A model generated the notes under the pieces. The model was given only the letters and a program-made list of their open reading frames with translations. It had not been told where the DNA came from and made no database searches. The position numbers and the translations under genes were made by a program. DNA of 53,055 bases. It comes from Jiulongibacter sp. GTDB lineage: Bacteria; Bacteroidota; Bacteroidia; Cytophagales; Spirosomataceae. Where the stretch lies: NCBI GenBank assembly GCA_024645245.1, contig JAHEBN010000005.1:4818-57872 (forward strand), read 5' to 3'. This document shows positions 35,351 to 43,051 of this stretch, piece after piece. How positions within the stretch are numbered: the stretch's first letter is position 1; every line of letters begins with the position of its first letter.

Positions 35351-35923
35351 TTATTTATTGGTTTTTATTTCAAAAAATAATACAGCGAAAGTAATCACAG
35401 CCAGCAATACAAAAATCCAACCTCCGCTGGCTGGTATGGAATAAGCTCCGAAATTCAAAAGTTCTTTATATCCTATCAGAGGAGGCTGGTAGGTCATTCC
35501 CGGTACTTTAATAGCGGCATCATCAGATAAATTGTGACCGTATTCATACCCCCATTTATAATAATCAACCAGTGCAATTATACCACTAAGTACCAATGTT
35601 ATTGCAAATGCAATTAGCACTTTACGGCTTTTCGAAAAGGCTGTAAAAAGCCCGAAGGCTACAAGAAAAGCTACGATAAAGGGTAAAATTTTGAATTCGG
35701 GGAACATTTCTTCTTTAATGTGGGCCATACCAATGTAATGGTTGAGTCCATTTATAATATCAACCTGGCCGGATAACTTATATAGCCAAATTTGCATAGA
35801 AAGCCCTTCCGGATATTGTGGTGCCCACAAGTCGATTCTCCAGATTGGTAAAAAATATGTTGCAATTAATAATATAGAACCTATCGCAATTAAGGTACTG
35901 GATAATTTCTTCAAAGGTTTCAT
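35351..35923 (-). CDS. Nos-cluster membrane protein
   Basis: A 190-residue protein with four membrane segments (about 10-28, 85-104, 108-127 and 167-185) and a periplasmic loop rich in Trp/Tyr (IDLWAPQYPEGLSM). A gene of this type sits between nosZ and nosL in many Bacteroidota clade II nos clusters. It carries no CxxC or haem motif and its function is unknown; a role in electron supply or copper handling would be only inference from position. Confidence 0.82.
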   Translation of the reverse strand: MKPLKKLSSTLIAIGSILLIATYFLPIWRIDLWAPQYPEGLSMQIWLYKLSGQVDIINGLNHYIGMAHIKEEMFPEFKILPFIVAFLVAFGLFTAFSKSRKVLIAFAITLVLSGIIALVDYYKWGYEYGHNLSDDAAIKVPGMTYQPPLIGYKELLNFGAYSIPASGGWIFVLLAVITFAVLFFEIKTNK

Positions 35924-35949
35924 TTTTTTTTCATTTTTACCTGATAATT

Positions 35950-35981
35950 ATTAAGGAGGGAGTAAATCTCCACTCCTTAAT
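35950..35981 (-). other. Intercistronic stem-loop after nosZ
   Basis: ATTAAGGAG/CTCCTTAAT extended by GGAG/CTCC gives a 13-bp stem with one bulged base and a 5-nt loop. No T run follows on the minus strand, so it looks like an mRNA-stability or processing element rather than a full terminator. Confidence 0.6.
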
Positions 35982-35992
35982 AAAGGCATATT

Positions 35993-37993
35993 TTATTTAG
36001 TTTTTTCATCCGCCTGATTCATGGCAGTTTTGCCAACATGCCAGCTAAGGGGAATATTACTATTGGCAGGAGATACCCTCATGTACCCTTGCATTTCCTG
36101 GTGCAGTGCCGAGCAAAAGTCGGTACAATAGAAGGGAGTTATGCCTATGCGATCGGCGGTCCATTTTAAAGTTTGAGTTTCGCCCGGCATAATCAATAAC
36201 TCGGCGTTATTAGCACCTCGAATAGCAAATCCGTGAGGTACATCCCAGTCTTGTTCCAGATTGGTTACATGGAAATAAACTTCATCACCCAGCCTTACGC
36301 CTTCTATATTATCCGGAGCAAAGTGCGATCTTGACGAAGTCATATATACGTGCACTTCTTTTCCTTTTCTTTCCACTTTTGTTTCTTTTTCTCCTTTGGC
36401 TACATAGGGGTGCTTATTCTCTTCAATTTTGAAGATTTTTACTGATTTACTTTCAATCAGGCTGGCTGGTATAGCTTCGGCATAATGGGGCTCGCCGATG
36501 GTTGGAAAGTCTAACAAAAGCTTCATTTTTTCGCCGGAAATATCATATAACTGGGCAGATTGTGTAAGTTCAGGGCCTGTTGGCAAATACCTGTCTTTTG
36601 TGATCTTATTATAGGCAATTACATATTTACCATAAGGTTTAGTGGTGGGTCCGCCGGGGATACTCAAGTGTCCGACAGAATAGTAAGTAGGCACGCGGTC
36701 TAACACTTCCAGTTTTTCAATATTCCATTTTACAATTTCGGAAGAAACGAACATGGAAGTATAGGCGTTTCCTTTTCCATCAAACTCGGTATGTAAGGGA
36801 CCAAGACCTGGTTTTTTTACCTCCCCATGTAATACGGCGTCATAATTCATCACCGGAATCCCTTCAAATTCGCCATCGAAATTTTTAGCGGCTATTGCTT
36901 TTTGAAGTTTATCGAAAGAGAATACCGGAATTACGGCAGCCAGCTTTCCTGAGCCAATAATGTATTGACCAGTAGGGTCTACATCGCAACCATGAGGCGA
37001 TTTAGGACAAGGAATAAAATACAACATATCCGGACAGTCTTTTGGGTCCAATGTCATCACTTCATTCATTATAGTAGAAGTACCGGAATGCGTCACTTCA
37101 CTATACACATTATGTGCATATTTAGCCGGAGTTTTCTTTCCTTTGCCTTGTGCCAGATATTCTTCCGCTTTTTTCCAGTTTATAGCAAGTATGAAATCCT
37201 TGTCTTTTTGTGAAGCATTCACTTCCAGTAAGGTATTGGCTTGCTCGGTGTTATATGAAGAGAAAAATATCCAATCTTTTGATGGGCCTTTACCTGCCCG
37301 AGCCAAATCATAACTAATTGCGGGAGTGGTTAATTGGAATTTCAGAGCCATACGACCGGTTTCCTTATCAATACTTACAAAACTAATATATCCCTTAAAA
37401 TTTTGTTTGAATGAGTTAATTGACACATCTCCAAAATTATCTGGTGGTACAGAAAAGCGAGTTCCTGCCACGGCGTATTCTGTATTAAATGTGACAAAAG
37501 GAGAGGAGTGATTACCACCTGAGTTGGGTAGTTCGATAATTTCATCAGTTCGGAATGTTTGCAGGTTAATCCTCGCAATTCTTGGCGTATTGTTACCATT
37601 AATAAAAACCCAGCGGCCATCATGTTCACCGTTTGTGACGGATAGCGTGGTATGGTGGGCGTCGTCCCAAGGTACAAATCCATGAGAGGTATTTAGCATA
37701 GGCTTAGTTTCTTCACTATATCCCCAGCCACTTTCGGCATGTTGTGAAAATATCGGGATAATTCGGAGAACTCTACCCGAAGGCAACCCTACCACAGACA
37801 TTTGACCATTAAAGCCGCCAGAAACAAAATCGTAAAGTTCGTCATGGGTCCCTGGAGCCACGTATACTTTTTCTGCGGCATCTCCTGCAATTGTAGAGCC
37901 ACCAGAGCCACCTTTACCTGCTGGTTTACAGGCATTTATTATAAGGAATAATGAGGCTATTGCCGCAAAGCCTAAAAGTTTTTTATTTTTCAT
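35993..37993 (-). CDS. nosZ: Nitrous oxide reductase, clade II (Sec-type)
   Basis: A 666-residue copper enzyme that reduces N2O to N2 in the periplasm. The N-terminus is a Sec lipoprotein signal (IINAC, Cys22) without a twin-arginine motif, marking clade II. Catalytic CuZ histidines are in WDDAHHTTLS (113-114), EHDGRW (124), GGNHSSPF (162), and later SPHGCDVDP, GPLHTEF, SVGHLS and GEPHYAE. The C-terminal cupredoxin carries the CuA site YCTDFCSALHQEM (Cys623, Cys627, His631, Met634). It follows a cytochrome c gene by 13 nt and leads nosL, nosD, nosF and nosY. All key ligands I can identify are present, so the enzyme is probably active. Confidence 0.98.
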   Translation of the reverse strand: MKNKKLLGFAAIASLFLIINACKPAGKGGSGGSTIAGDAAEKVYVAPGTHDELYDFVSGGFNGQMSVVGLPSGRVLRIIPIFSQHAESGWGYSEETKPMLNTSHGFVPWDDAHHTTLSVTNGEHDGRWVFINGNNTPRIARINLQTFRTDEIIELPNSGGNHSSPFVTFNTEYAVAGTRFSVPPDNFGDVSINSFKQNFKGYISFVSIDKETGRMALKFQLTTPAISYDLARAGKGPSKDWIFFSSYNTEQANTLLEVNASQKDKDFILAINWKKAEEYLAQGKGKKTPAKYAHNVYSEVTHSGTSTIMNEVMTLDPKDCPDMLYFIPCPKSPHGCDVDPTGQYIIGSGKLAAVIPVFSFDKLQKAIAAKNFDGEFEGIPVMNYDAVLHGEVKKPGLGPLHTEFDGKGNAYTSMFVSSEIVKWNIEKLEVLDRVPTYYSVGHLSIPGGPTTKPYGKYVIAYNKITKDRYLPTGPELTQSAQLYDISGEKMKLLLDFPTIGEPHYAEAIPASLIESKSVKIFKIEENKHPYVAKGEKETKVERKGKEVHVYMTSSRSHFAPDNIEGVRLGDEVYFHVTNLEQDWDVPHGFAIRGANNAELLIMPGETQTLKWTADRIGITPFYCTDFCSALHQEMQGYMRVSPANSNIPLSWHVGKTAMNQADEKTK

Positions 37994-38006
37994 TTTTTTA
38001 TTGAGT

Positions 38007-38462
38007 TTATTTTACACCATCATTGTTTCTCATAAATTCCAGAATACCCCGTGCCTGATCGGGTTCTACGTTTTGATTTGGCATGCGTACCAAACACTCT
38101 TCGAGCATTTTTTGAGCCTCCGGATCAGTTTCAAGCATCATGTCTACATTTGTTATCATATTAATAATCCATTCGGGTGTTCTTTTTGAGGTGACTCCCT
38201 CCCAACCTGGGCCAACTAATCTTTCGGAGTTCAGCCTGTGACAAGCAGAACATTTCATATCATATATTTCCTGACCAGTTTTGACCATCGCCTGATTTAA
38301 TGGGGTGCTTAGGTCAACTTTTTTTACTTCGGTGCCATGAATTTCTTCTTGTTTTAAAAGTACCGAATCGTCGGTTTCTGGGCTTTCAGCCCTTTTTTCG
38401 GCTCCTCCGCAATTCCAAAGAAGTAAGGCCAGCAGCCATAAGAGTAGAGGTTTTTGTTTCAT
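38007..38462 (-). CDS. Cytochrome c lipoprotein of the nos operon
   Basis: A 151-residue mono-haem cytochrome c with the haem site CSACH near residue 80 and a Met axial ligand probably in MPNQN near the C-terminus. A lipoprotein-like signal (LLLWNCGG) anchors it. It is the first gene of the nos operon and is the likely electron donor to NosZ, as in other clade II clusters. I start at the ATG at 38460-38462; the open frame reaches 38567, but the -7 box at 38524-38531 lies inside that extension. Confidence 0.9.
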   Translation of the reverse strand: MKQKPLLLWLLALLLWNCGGAEKRAESPETDDSVLLKQEEIHGTEVKKVDLSTPLNQAMVKTGQEIYDMKCSACHRLNSERLVGPGWEGVTSKRTPEWIINMITNVDMMLETDPEAQKMLEECLVRMPNQNVEPDQARGILEFMRNNDGVK

Positions 38463-38523
38463 TGCATTCACAGTTTTTATGATTAAAGAATAAAAGATAT
38501 TATTCTCTTTTATTTTGATACCA

Positions 38524-38531
38524 CAAATGTA
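38524..38531 (-). promoter_or_regulatory. Bacteroidota -7 box for the nos operon
   Basis: Reads TACATTTG on the minus strand (TAnnTTTG), placing the transcript start near 38517 and a leader of about 55 nt. An imperfect repeat ATTTTG...CAAAT (38512-38528) overlaps the start region and could bind a regulator. Confidence 0.5.
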
Positions 38532-38580
38532 TTTTTCAGGCAAATCCTTAAATATGACCGATTGCATATTTGGATTATGA

Positions 38581-38602
38581 TTATTATCATATAAAATAAT
38601 AA
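38581..38602. promoter_or_regulatory. AT-rich inverted repeat between the divergent nos and ric units
   Basis: Perfect 7-bp arms TTATTAT and ATAATAA with an 8-nt spacer, upstream of both the nos operon and the RIC gene. It is a candidate binding site for the neighbouring Rrf2 regulator. AT-rich repeats arise by chance, so support is weak. Confidence 0.3.
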
Positions 38603-38649
38603 AAGACCTTAATATCTTTATATATTATTTTATACTTTATTCTGGAAGG

Positions 38650-39381
38650 ATGGAAGAGACAATTATTGATCAAACAGTAGGAGAAATAGTTAGGAAATCG
38701 CCTGCTACAGCCCGTTTATTCAGAAAATTAAATATTGACTTTTGCTGTGGAGGTAATGTTACCTTAAAGTCCGTATGTGATAGAAAAGGCTTGGATTATG
38801 CTCGGGTAATTGAGGGTATTGCTGATTTAAATATCAAAAAAGGGGCTACTCATGAACTTAATTTTGATGAAATGACTTTGAGTTTTTTAGCCGAATATAT
38901 TTACCAAATTCACCATAAATATTTGTACCGCAATTTACCCGAGGTAGGCTTTTTTGTTAATAAATTATATGAAAAACACAAAGAAAAATACCCCTGGCTC
39001 TATGAACTTCATAAATTGTATACGGAATTAGAAAAAGATTTACTGGGTCATATGTCTAATGAAGAAGATATATTGTTTCCTTATATTAAGGATTTAGAGG
39101 AAAAAAAGAAAACAAATGAGGTTTTCAAAAAATCCATTTTTGGTTCATTTGAAAATCCTTTGGTTATTATGAAAAGTGAGCACGATCATGTGGGTGAAAT
39201 TATACACCGGCTGGGAGAGATTACGAATGATTATTCAGCTCCGGGTGATGCTTGTAATTCACATTTGGTGATGTTGCAAAAACTTAAAGAACTCGTAGAA
39301 GATTTGATTCAACATATTCATTTAGAAAACAATATTTTATTTCCAAAAATTGTAGATTTGGAGCAAAAATATTTTTCATAA
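38650..39381 (+). CDS. ric: RIC-type iron-sulfur cluster repair di-iron protein
   Basis: A 243-residue protein with a ScdA N-terminal (DUF542) domain at about 5-60, including the paired cysteines of NIDFCCGGN (Cys32-Cys33), and a hemerythrin-like domain at about 80-240 with His/Glu ligands in YQIHHKYL, HMSNEEDILFPY, KSEHDHVGE and HIHLENNILFP. Members (YtfE, ScdA, DnrN) repair Fe-S clusters damaged by nitric oxide or oxidants. It is divergent from the nos operon and followed after 10 nt by an Rrf2 regulator, fitting an NO-stress unit in an N2O-respiring organism. Confidence 0.95.
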   Translation: MEETIIDQTVGEIVRKSPATARLFRKLNIDFCCGGNVTLKSVCDRKGLDYARVIEGIADLNIKKGATHELNFDEMTLSFLAEYIYQIHHKYLYRNLPEVGFFVNKLYEKHKEKYPWLYELHKLYTELEKDLLGHMSNEEDILFPYIKDLEEKKKTNEVFKKSIFGSFENPLVIMKSEHDHVGEIIHRLGEITNDYSAPGDACNSHLVMLQKLKELVEDLIQHIHLENNILFPKIVDLEQKYFS

Positions 39382-39391
39382 ATCAGACTAA

Positions 39392-39823
39392 ATGATATCA
39401 AAAACATGTGGATATGCAATCAGGGGCATTTTATTGCTTGCTCTGGAAGGAAATCGGGAGCGTAAGTTGGGTATTCAGGAAATTGCTGAAGAATTAAAAG
39501 TACCCCAACATTTTATGGGTAAAATAATGCAGGAACTTGTGCGTAAGGGCTTAATACTTTCTGTTAAAGGCCCTCATGGGGGTTTTTATCCTAAAACCGA
39601 TGTTTTGGAAATAAGCCTTATACAAATAGTTGAAGCAATCGACGGACTAAATATTTTAAGAAAATGCTTTTTAGGCCGTGAAGAATGTTCCAGTGAAAAT
39701 CCATGTCCAATGCACGATGATTTCGATAAATGCAGAAGTGCAATATTTCAAATTTTTGAAAGTAAAAAAATAGGAGAATTAATAAATAATGTAGAAGATA
39801 ATTTAACCTTTATATCTACTTGA
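39392..39823 (+). CDS. Rrf2 family regulator with three conserved Cys (NsrR/IscR-like)
   Basis: A 143-residue winged-helix regulator. The DNA-binding part contains QEIAEELKVPQHFMGKIMQE (about 29-48) and the wing KGPHGGFY. Cys92, Cys99 and Cys105 (CFLGREEC...NPC) are placed as the Fe-S ligands of NsrR and IscR. Its coupling to a RIC gene and location beside nos genes favour nitric oxide sensing, as by NsrR, but the sequence alone cannot separate NsrR from other Fe-S Rrf2 types. Its stop is 1 nt from the stop of the convergent DUF2480 gene. Confidence 0.92.
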   Translation: MISKTCGYAIRGILLLALEGNRERKLGIQEIAEELKVPQHFMGKIMQELVRKGLILSVKGPHGGFYPKTDVLEISLIQIVEAIDGLNILRKCFLGREECSSENPCPMHDDFDKCRSAIFQIFESKKIGELINNVEDNLTFIST

Positions 39824-39824
39824 A

Positions 39825-40334
39825 TTAAATTTTACGCTTATAAAGTGGCACAGTGCTGCAGGGCTCACCATACATGAGGCTTTTAACAATCGGTTTCAAT
39901 TTCCGGCTGATTTCCACATATATTTCAGTAGGAACTTCCACCTTACTGCATCCTTTTATTACTACCCTTGCATCCCGAAATTGCTCCAGATTGATTTGAT
40001 TTAAGGCATTTTGAAAAAGCTTTTTCTCCAAGTCTTTTAAATTTCCGAAAACCACACAATTGGCAAAAGACTCTAGTTGTAAGGCAAGCAACATATATGC
40101 CCAGGTAGGCACTATGGCATCAGCCGAACAAATTATGGCAACGTTTTTTCCGGCATAAACCGACCAGTCATTTGTTTTTAAAAAGTCCCGAAAATCTTTT
40201 TCTTTCAGGATCAATTCCATAAAAAGATTGTCTTTCAGGTCATAAATCACTCTTTCGCCAGGATGATAATAATCTTCCAGATCCAGGCTAATTAAGCCAC
40301 TCGAAGCTACCCGGTTTACTATTTCTTCTTGCAT
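39825..40334 (-). CDS. DUF2480 family protein
   Basis: A 169-residue protein of the Bacteroidota family DUF2480. Characteristic segments are NRVASSGLISLDLEDYY, LILKEKDFRDFLK and CSADAIVPTWAYMLLA. No signal peptide or membrane segment is visible, so it is cytosolic. Function is unknown. It is 20 nt downstream of the membrane protein gene at 40355-41362 and probably in its transcript. Confidence 0.9.
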   Translation of the reverse strand: MQEEIVNRVASSGLISLDLEDYYHPGERVIYDLKDNLFMELILKEKDFRDFLKTNDWSVYAGKNVAIICSADAIVPTWAYMLLALQLESFANCVVFGNLKDLEKKLFQNALNQINLEQFRDARVVIKGCSKVEVPTEIYVEISRKLKPIVKSLMYGEPCSTVPLYKRKI

Positions 40335-40354
40335 AGTTTTAAAACGAAAAGCAC

Positions 40355-41362
40355 TTAAAGAAAGTTTTCGGGCTTTTCGGTTGAAGCTTCGTTGTCCCCT
40401 TCTGGTTCTTGCGATTCATCCGGTTGAGTCATCGTAATTTCATCGGGTTCTTCTGTTAGCAAAGCCGCCAATTTTTCTTTTTTAGAGGTAAGATCGATTG
40501 GGTATAATTCCACAAAATCGATTGCCAAAGCATAATTCCAATGCTTTAGTATAATTCTGGAAAAGATAAATACCTGTTGAATACAAACTAAAATGGCTAC
40601 AGTAAAGCTTGATTTCATTCCGATGTATTTATCGAGCAGCAGGTAAACCAATAGCAACAAAAAGCCAATAAATAAGGTCATAAGAAACAGGAGAATGCTT
40701 TTCGGGTGATAAAAAACATAAGAAAATGACTTCCAAAAGGCTTCTGTAACTTTGAATTGTGCATTTTGGTAAAGGAATGTTTTGGCATAGAAACTAACAA
40801 CCAAACCAAAGCAAATAAAAGTAAAAAGCAGAATGGCTGGGCTTAAAAGCCAGAAAAAGTAGCCACGCTCGGTACTGCCTTCGGCAAATAGGATAAACAG
40901 GAAAAAGAAAACTCCTGAAATCAGAAAAAGGCTAAAAAGCAGTAAACCAGTAAAAATTAAAAGGACAAAATACCGGGAAAAATATTTTGTGGAATTTTTA
41001 AAAAACCGGGAAAAAGAGAATGGGATTTTTGGGTTTGCCAATTGATCGATCACACCACCTGCCAGGAATGTGTAAATGATGGAATAGAGAAAACCAATTA
41101 ATGCCGAAATTCTTAATACAGGCTTGAAGTTATTTGCATTTTCACGCATAAAATCGCTGAAAATCATGTATTTAAAATCAGGCATCAATGCTTCTAAAGC
41201 CATACTGTTACCGATACTTTTCTTTAAAATACCCCAAAAAAGAATGCCTGGTATTAAGCTGATTGCCAGAGTTAGTAAATAAATAAACCCATTTAATTTC
41301 CAGTTTGCTTGTATTCTTTCCCACGATTGTGGAATTACTTCGTTGGTAATTTTTGATTTCAT
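40355..41362 (-). CDS. Hypothetical multi-pass membrane protein
   Basis: A 335-residue protein with about six membrane helices (near 25-48, 85-108, 130-160, 170-195, 215-240 and 250-270), an N-terminal amphipathic SWERIQANWKLNG segment and an acidic disordered tail. The layout resembles the membrane domain found in glycerophosphodiester phosphodiesterase-like DUFs, but I see no catalytic motif. Its ATG overlaps the MazG stop by 4 nt, so it is cotranscribed with mazG-like and DUF2480 genes. Confidence 0.78.
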   Translation of the reverse strand: MKSKITNEVIPQSWERIQANWKLNGFIYLLTLAISLIPGILFWGILKKSIGNSMALEALMPDFKYMIFSDFMRENANNFKPVLRISALIGFLYSIIYTFLAGGVIDQLANPKIPFSFSRFFKNSTKYFSRYFVLLIFTGLLLFSLFLISGVFFFLFILFAEGSTERGYFFWLLSPAILLFTFICFGLVVSFYAKTFLYQNAQFKVTEAFWKSFSYVFYHPKSILLFLMTLFIGFLLLLVYLLLDKYIGMKSSFTVAILVCIQQVFIFSRIILKHWNYALAIDFVELYPIDLTSKKEKLAALLTEEPDEITMTQPDESQEPEGDNEASTEKPENFL

Positions 41363-41691
41363 CCGTTCTTAAGTTTTTGATTCGATTGGTGGCGGTCAAA
41401 ATCGCGTACTGTTTTCTTATGCATATTCTTATGAAAAGCCTCTGTGAGGTCAATTCCTGTTTGATTGGCAAGGCAAATCAGGACAAAAAGTACATCGGCC
41501 ATCTCATCACCCAAATCTTTATTTTTATCCGATTCTTTTTCCGACTGCTCTCCGTATCTGCGAGCCATAATACGAGCAACTTCACCCACCTCTTCCATGA
41601 GCATGGCTGTATTTGTAAGTTCATTAAAATACCTCACGCCGATAGTTTGAATCCAGTCATCTACGCTTTTTTGTGCCTCTTTTATTGTCAT
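41359..41691 (-). CDS. MazG-like nucleotide pyrophosphohydrolase
   Basis: A 110-residue all-alpha NTP pyrophosphatase. The metal-binding motifs are EEVGE (near residue 33) and EMADVLF (near 66), with the C-terminal helical pair closing the fold. Single-domain members hydrolyse non-canonical or surplus (d)NTPs. I start at the ATG at 41689-41691; the longer frame to 41805 would add 38 residues with no family match and run into the divergent mutarotase gene. The stop overlaps the next gene by 4 nt. Confidence 0.92.
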   Translation of the reverse strand: MTIKEAQKSVDDWIQTIGVRYFNELTNTAMLMEEVGEVARIMARRYGEQSEKESDKNKDLGDEMADVLFVLICLANQTGIDLTEAFHKNMHKKTVRDFDRHQSNQKLKNG

Positions 41692-41781
41692 TTCGAAAAA
41701 AAATAGAATACAAAGTAAATCAATTTGACGGATCATGCGATATTTATGATCCCGCGGATACAAAATCAAATTATAATCACA

Positions 41782-42651
41782 ATGATCTGTATTGAAAACG
41801 AACATTTAAAAGCCTGGATAAAACCCAAAGGAGCCGAACTGAAAAGCTTGGTAAATAAACATAATAAGATCGAACACATTTGGGATGCTAATCCCTTCTA
41901 CTGGGCCAAATCATCACCCGCACTTTTCCCGATTGTGGGTGCTTTAAAAGACGGTATTTTTAATTTTAAAGGTAAAACCTACTACATGGAAAGGCACGGT
42001 TTTGCCCGTGATCAGGTTTTTGAAGTGGAAAGTAAAACAAAAGAATCGGTGACTTTTGTCTTGCATGATAGCGATGTAAGTTTGAAAATGTTTCCATTTG
42101 CATTTAAGCTCGCCTTACATTATTCGCTTAACGAGAATGTTTTATCATTGAAGTATGAAGTGATAAATACAGGAGAAAATGAAATGTATTTTTCGCTGGG
42201 AGCACATCCGGCATTCCAAGTGCCTTTTGATTCGCAAGGAGGCTACAATCAATATGTTCTTGAGTTTAATAGAGATTCCAATTTATGCCGGTGGCTTATT
42301 AATAATGATGGTTTATTAACAGGTGAAAAAAGAGATATGGAGCTAAATGGTAATCAATTGGCCTTATCGCGAGAGCTTTTCGACGAAGATGCTCTGGTAA
42401 TGAAAGACCTGAAATCGAATGTAATTACCCTAAAAACTACCCAGAGTGATAACTACCTGAAATTTAATTTTGAAGGCTTTTCTTATTTCGGAATCTGGGC
42501 GGCAAAAAAGGCCCCTTTTGTATGCCTGGAACCGTGGTGCGGCATTGCCGATTCCACTGAACATAATCACGATTTAACCAAAAAAGAAGGAATTAATAAA
42601 TTAGAAGTGGGAAGCGTTTTTGAAAGAAGCTGGAGTGTGGAAGTGGGGTGA
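41782..42651 (+). CDS. Aldose 1-epimerase (mutarotase) family protein
   Basis: A 289-residue galactose-mutarotase-like beta protein of the LacX/YeaD-type branch. Family features are the N-terminal IKPKGAELKSL, the AHPAFQVP segment near residue 146 with the catalytic-type His, and FVCLEPWCGIAD near the C-terminus. It may interconvert sugar anomers, or bind a phosphosugar. I start at the ATG at 41782, because the upstream 19 codons of the open frame lie in the promoter gap. A terminator-like hairpin follows at 42677-42706. Confidence 0.92.
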   Translation: MICIENEHLKAWIKPKGAELKSLVNKHNKIEHIWDANPFYWAKSSPALFPIVGALKDGIFNFKGKTYYMERHGFARDQVFEVESKTKESVTFVLHDSDVSLKMFPFAFKLALHYSLNENVLSLKYEVINTGENEMYFSLGAHPAFQVPFDSQGGYNQYVLEFNRDSNLCRWLINNDGLLTGEKRDMELNGNQLALSRELFDEDALVMKDLKSNVITLKTTQSDNYLKFNFEGFSYFGIWAAKKAPFVCLEPWCGIADSTEHNHDLTKKEGINKLEVGSVFERSWSVEVG

Positions 42652-42676
42652 TTATAATTTTTAGTTTATTGTTTTC

Positions 42677-42706
42677 AAGGGAATTTAGCACTTTGCAATT
42701 CCTTTT
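42677..42706 (+). terminator. Terminator-like hairpin after the mutarotase gene
   Basis: AAGG(G)AATT pairs with AATTCCTT with one bulge, followed by TTTT, 25 nt after the stop codon. It can also serve the convergent antitoxin gene. Confidence 0.6.
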
Positions 42707-42719
42707 AAAACCCTAAATG

Positions 42720-42917
42720 TTAATTTCCGTTGCTCCGCATTTCATTTAATTCACCTTCCCAATCAACTTTGCCTTTTAATTCAAAAAGTTTCAATTTGGC
42801 TTGCTTAGCTATTAATTCCTTAATTGCTTTTTCAAAAATTGCTTTTTTTGTTTTTAAGCCCGTCAATTCCATGGCTATTTTTTTATCCTTCTCATTAAGT
42901 TCAATATTTGTTCTCAT
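42720..42917 (-). CDS. VapB-type (DUF2191) antitoxin, no toxin partner
   Basis: A 65-residue protein with an N-terminal ribbon-helix-helix-like start, MRTNIELNEKDKKIAMELTG, and TKKAIFEKAIKELI, matching the VapB/DUF2191 antitoxin type. Its C-terminus (KGKVDWEGELNEMR) resembles the toxin-binding tail. A vapC gene normally follows within a few bases, but only a hairpin and the end of the mutarotase gene lie downstream, so it is an orphan or a remnant. Confidence 0.8.
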   Translation of the reverse strand: MRTNIELNEKDKKIAMELTGLKTKKAIFEKAIKELIAKQAKLKLFELKGKVDWEGELNEMRSNGN

Positions 42918-42994
42918 TAAACTTATTTTTATCGTTCAAATATAGATTTTTTATTCACATCTTAAATTTCCATCCATTAGCCGTTCAAATTCCC

Positions 42995-43002
42995 TAATTT
43001 TG
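42995..43002 (+). promoter_or_regulatory. Bacteroidota -7 box for valS
   Basis: TAATTTTG followed by GCATTC matches TAnnTTTG, 49 nt before the valS ATG. Confidence 0.5.
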
Positions 43003-43051
43003 CATTCTTATAGTAAAAAACAAGACTCAGGCTTAGCCGTAATTAGCGTAG

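Noticed and set aside
35993-37993. Twin-arginine signal on NosZ
   Set aside because: The N-terminus has KNKK and a lipobox but no RR motif, so it is a Sec lipoprotein-type signal of clade II.
38512-38528. Possible Crp/Fnr box at the nos promoter (ATTTTG...CAAAT)
   Set aside because: The arms and spacing do not fit TTGAT-N4-ATCAA, so I do not call it an FNR site; it is only mentioned as a possible operator.
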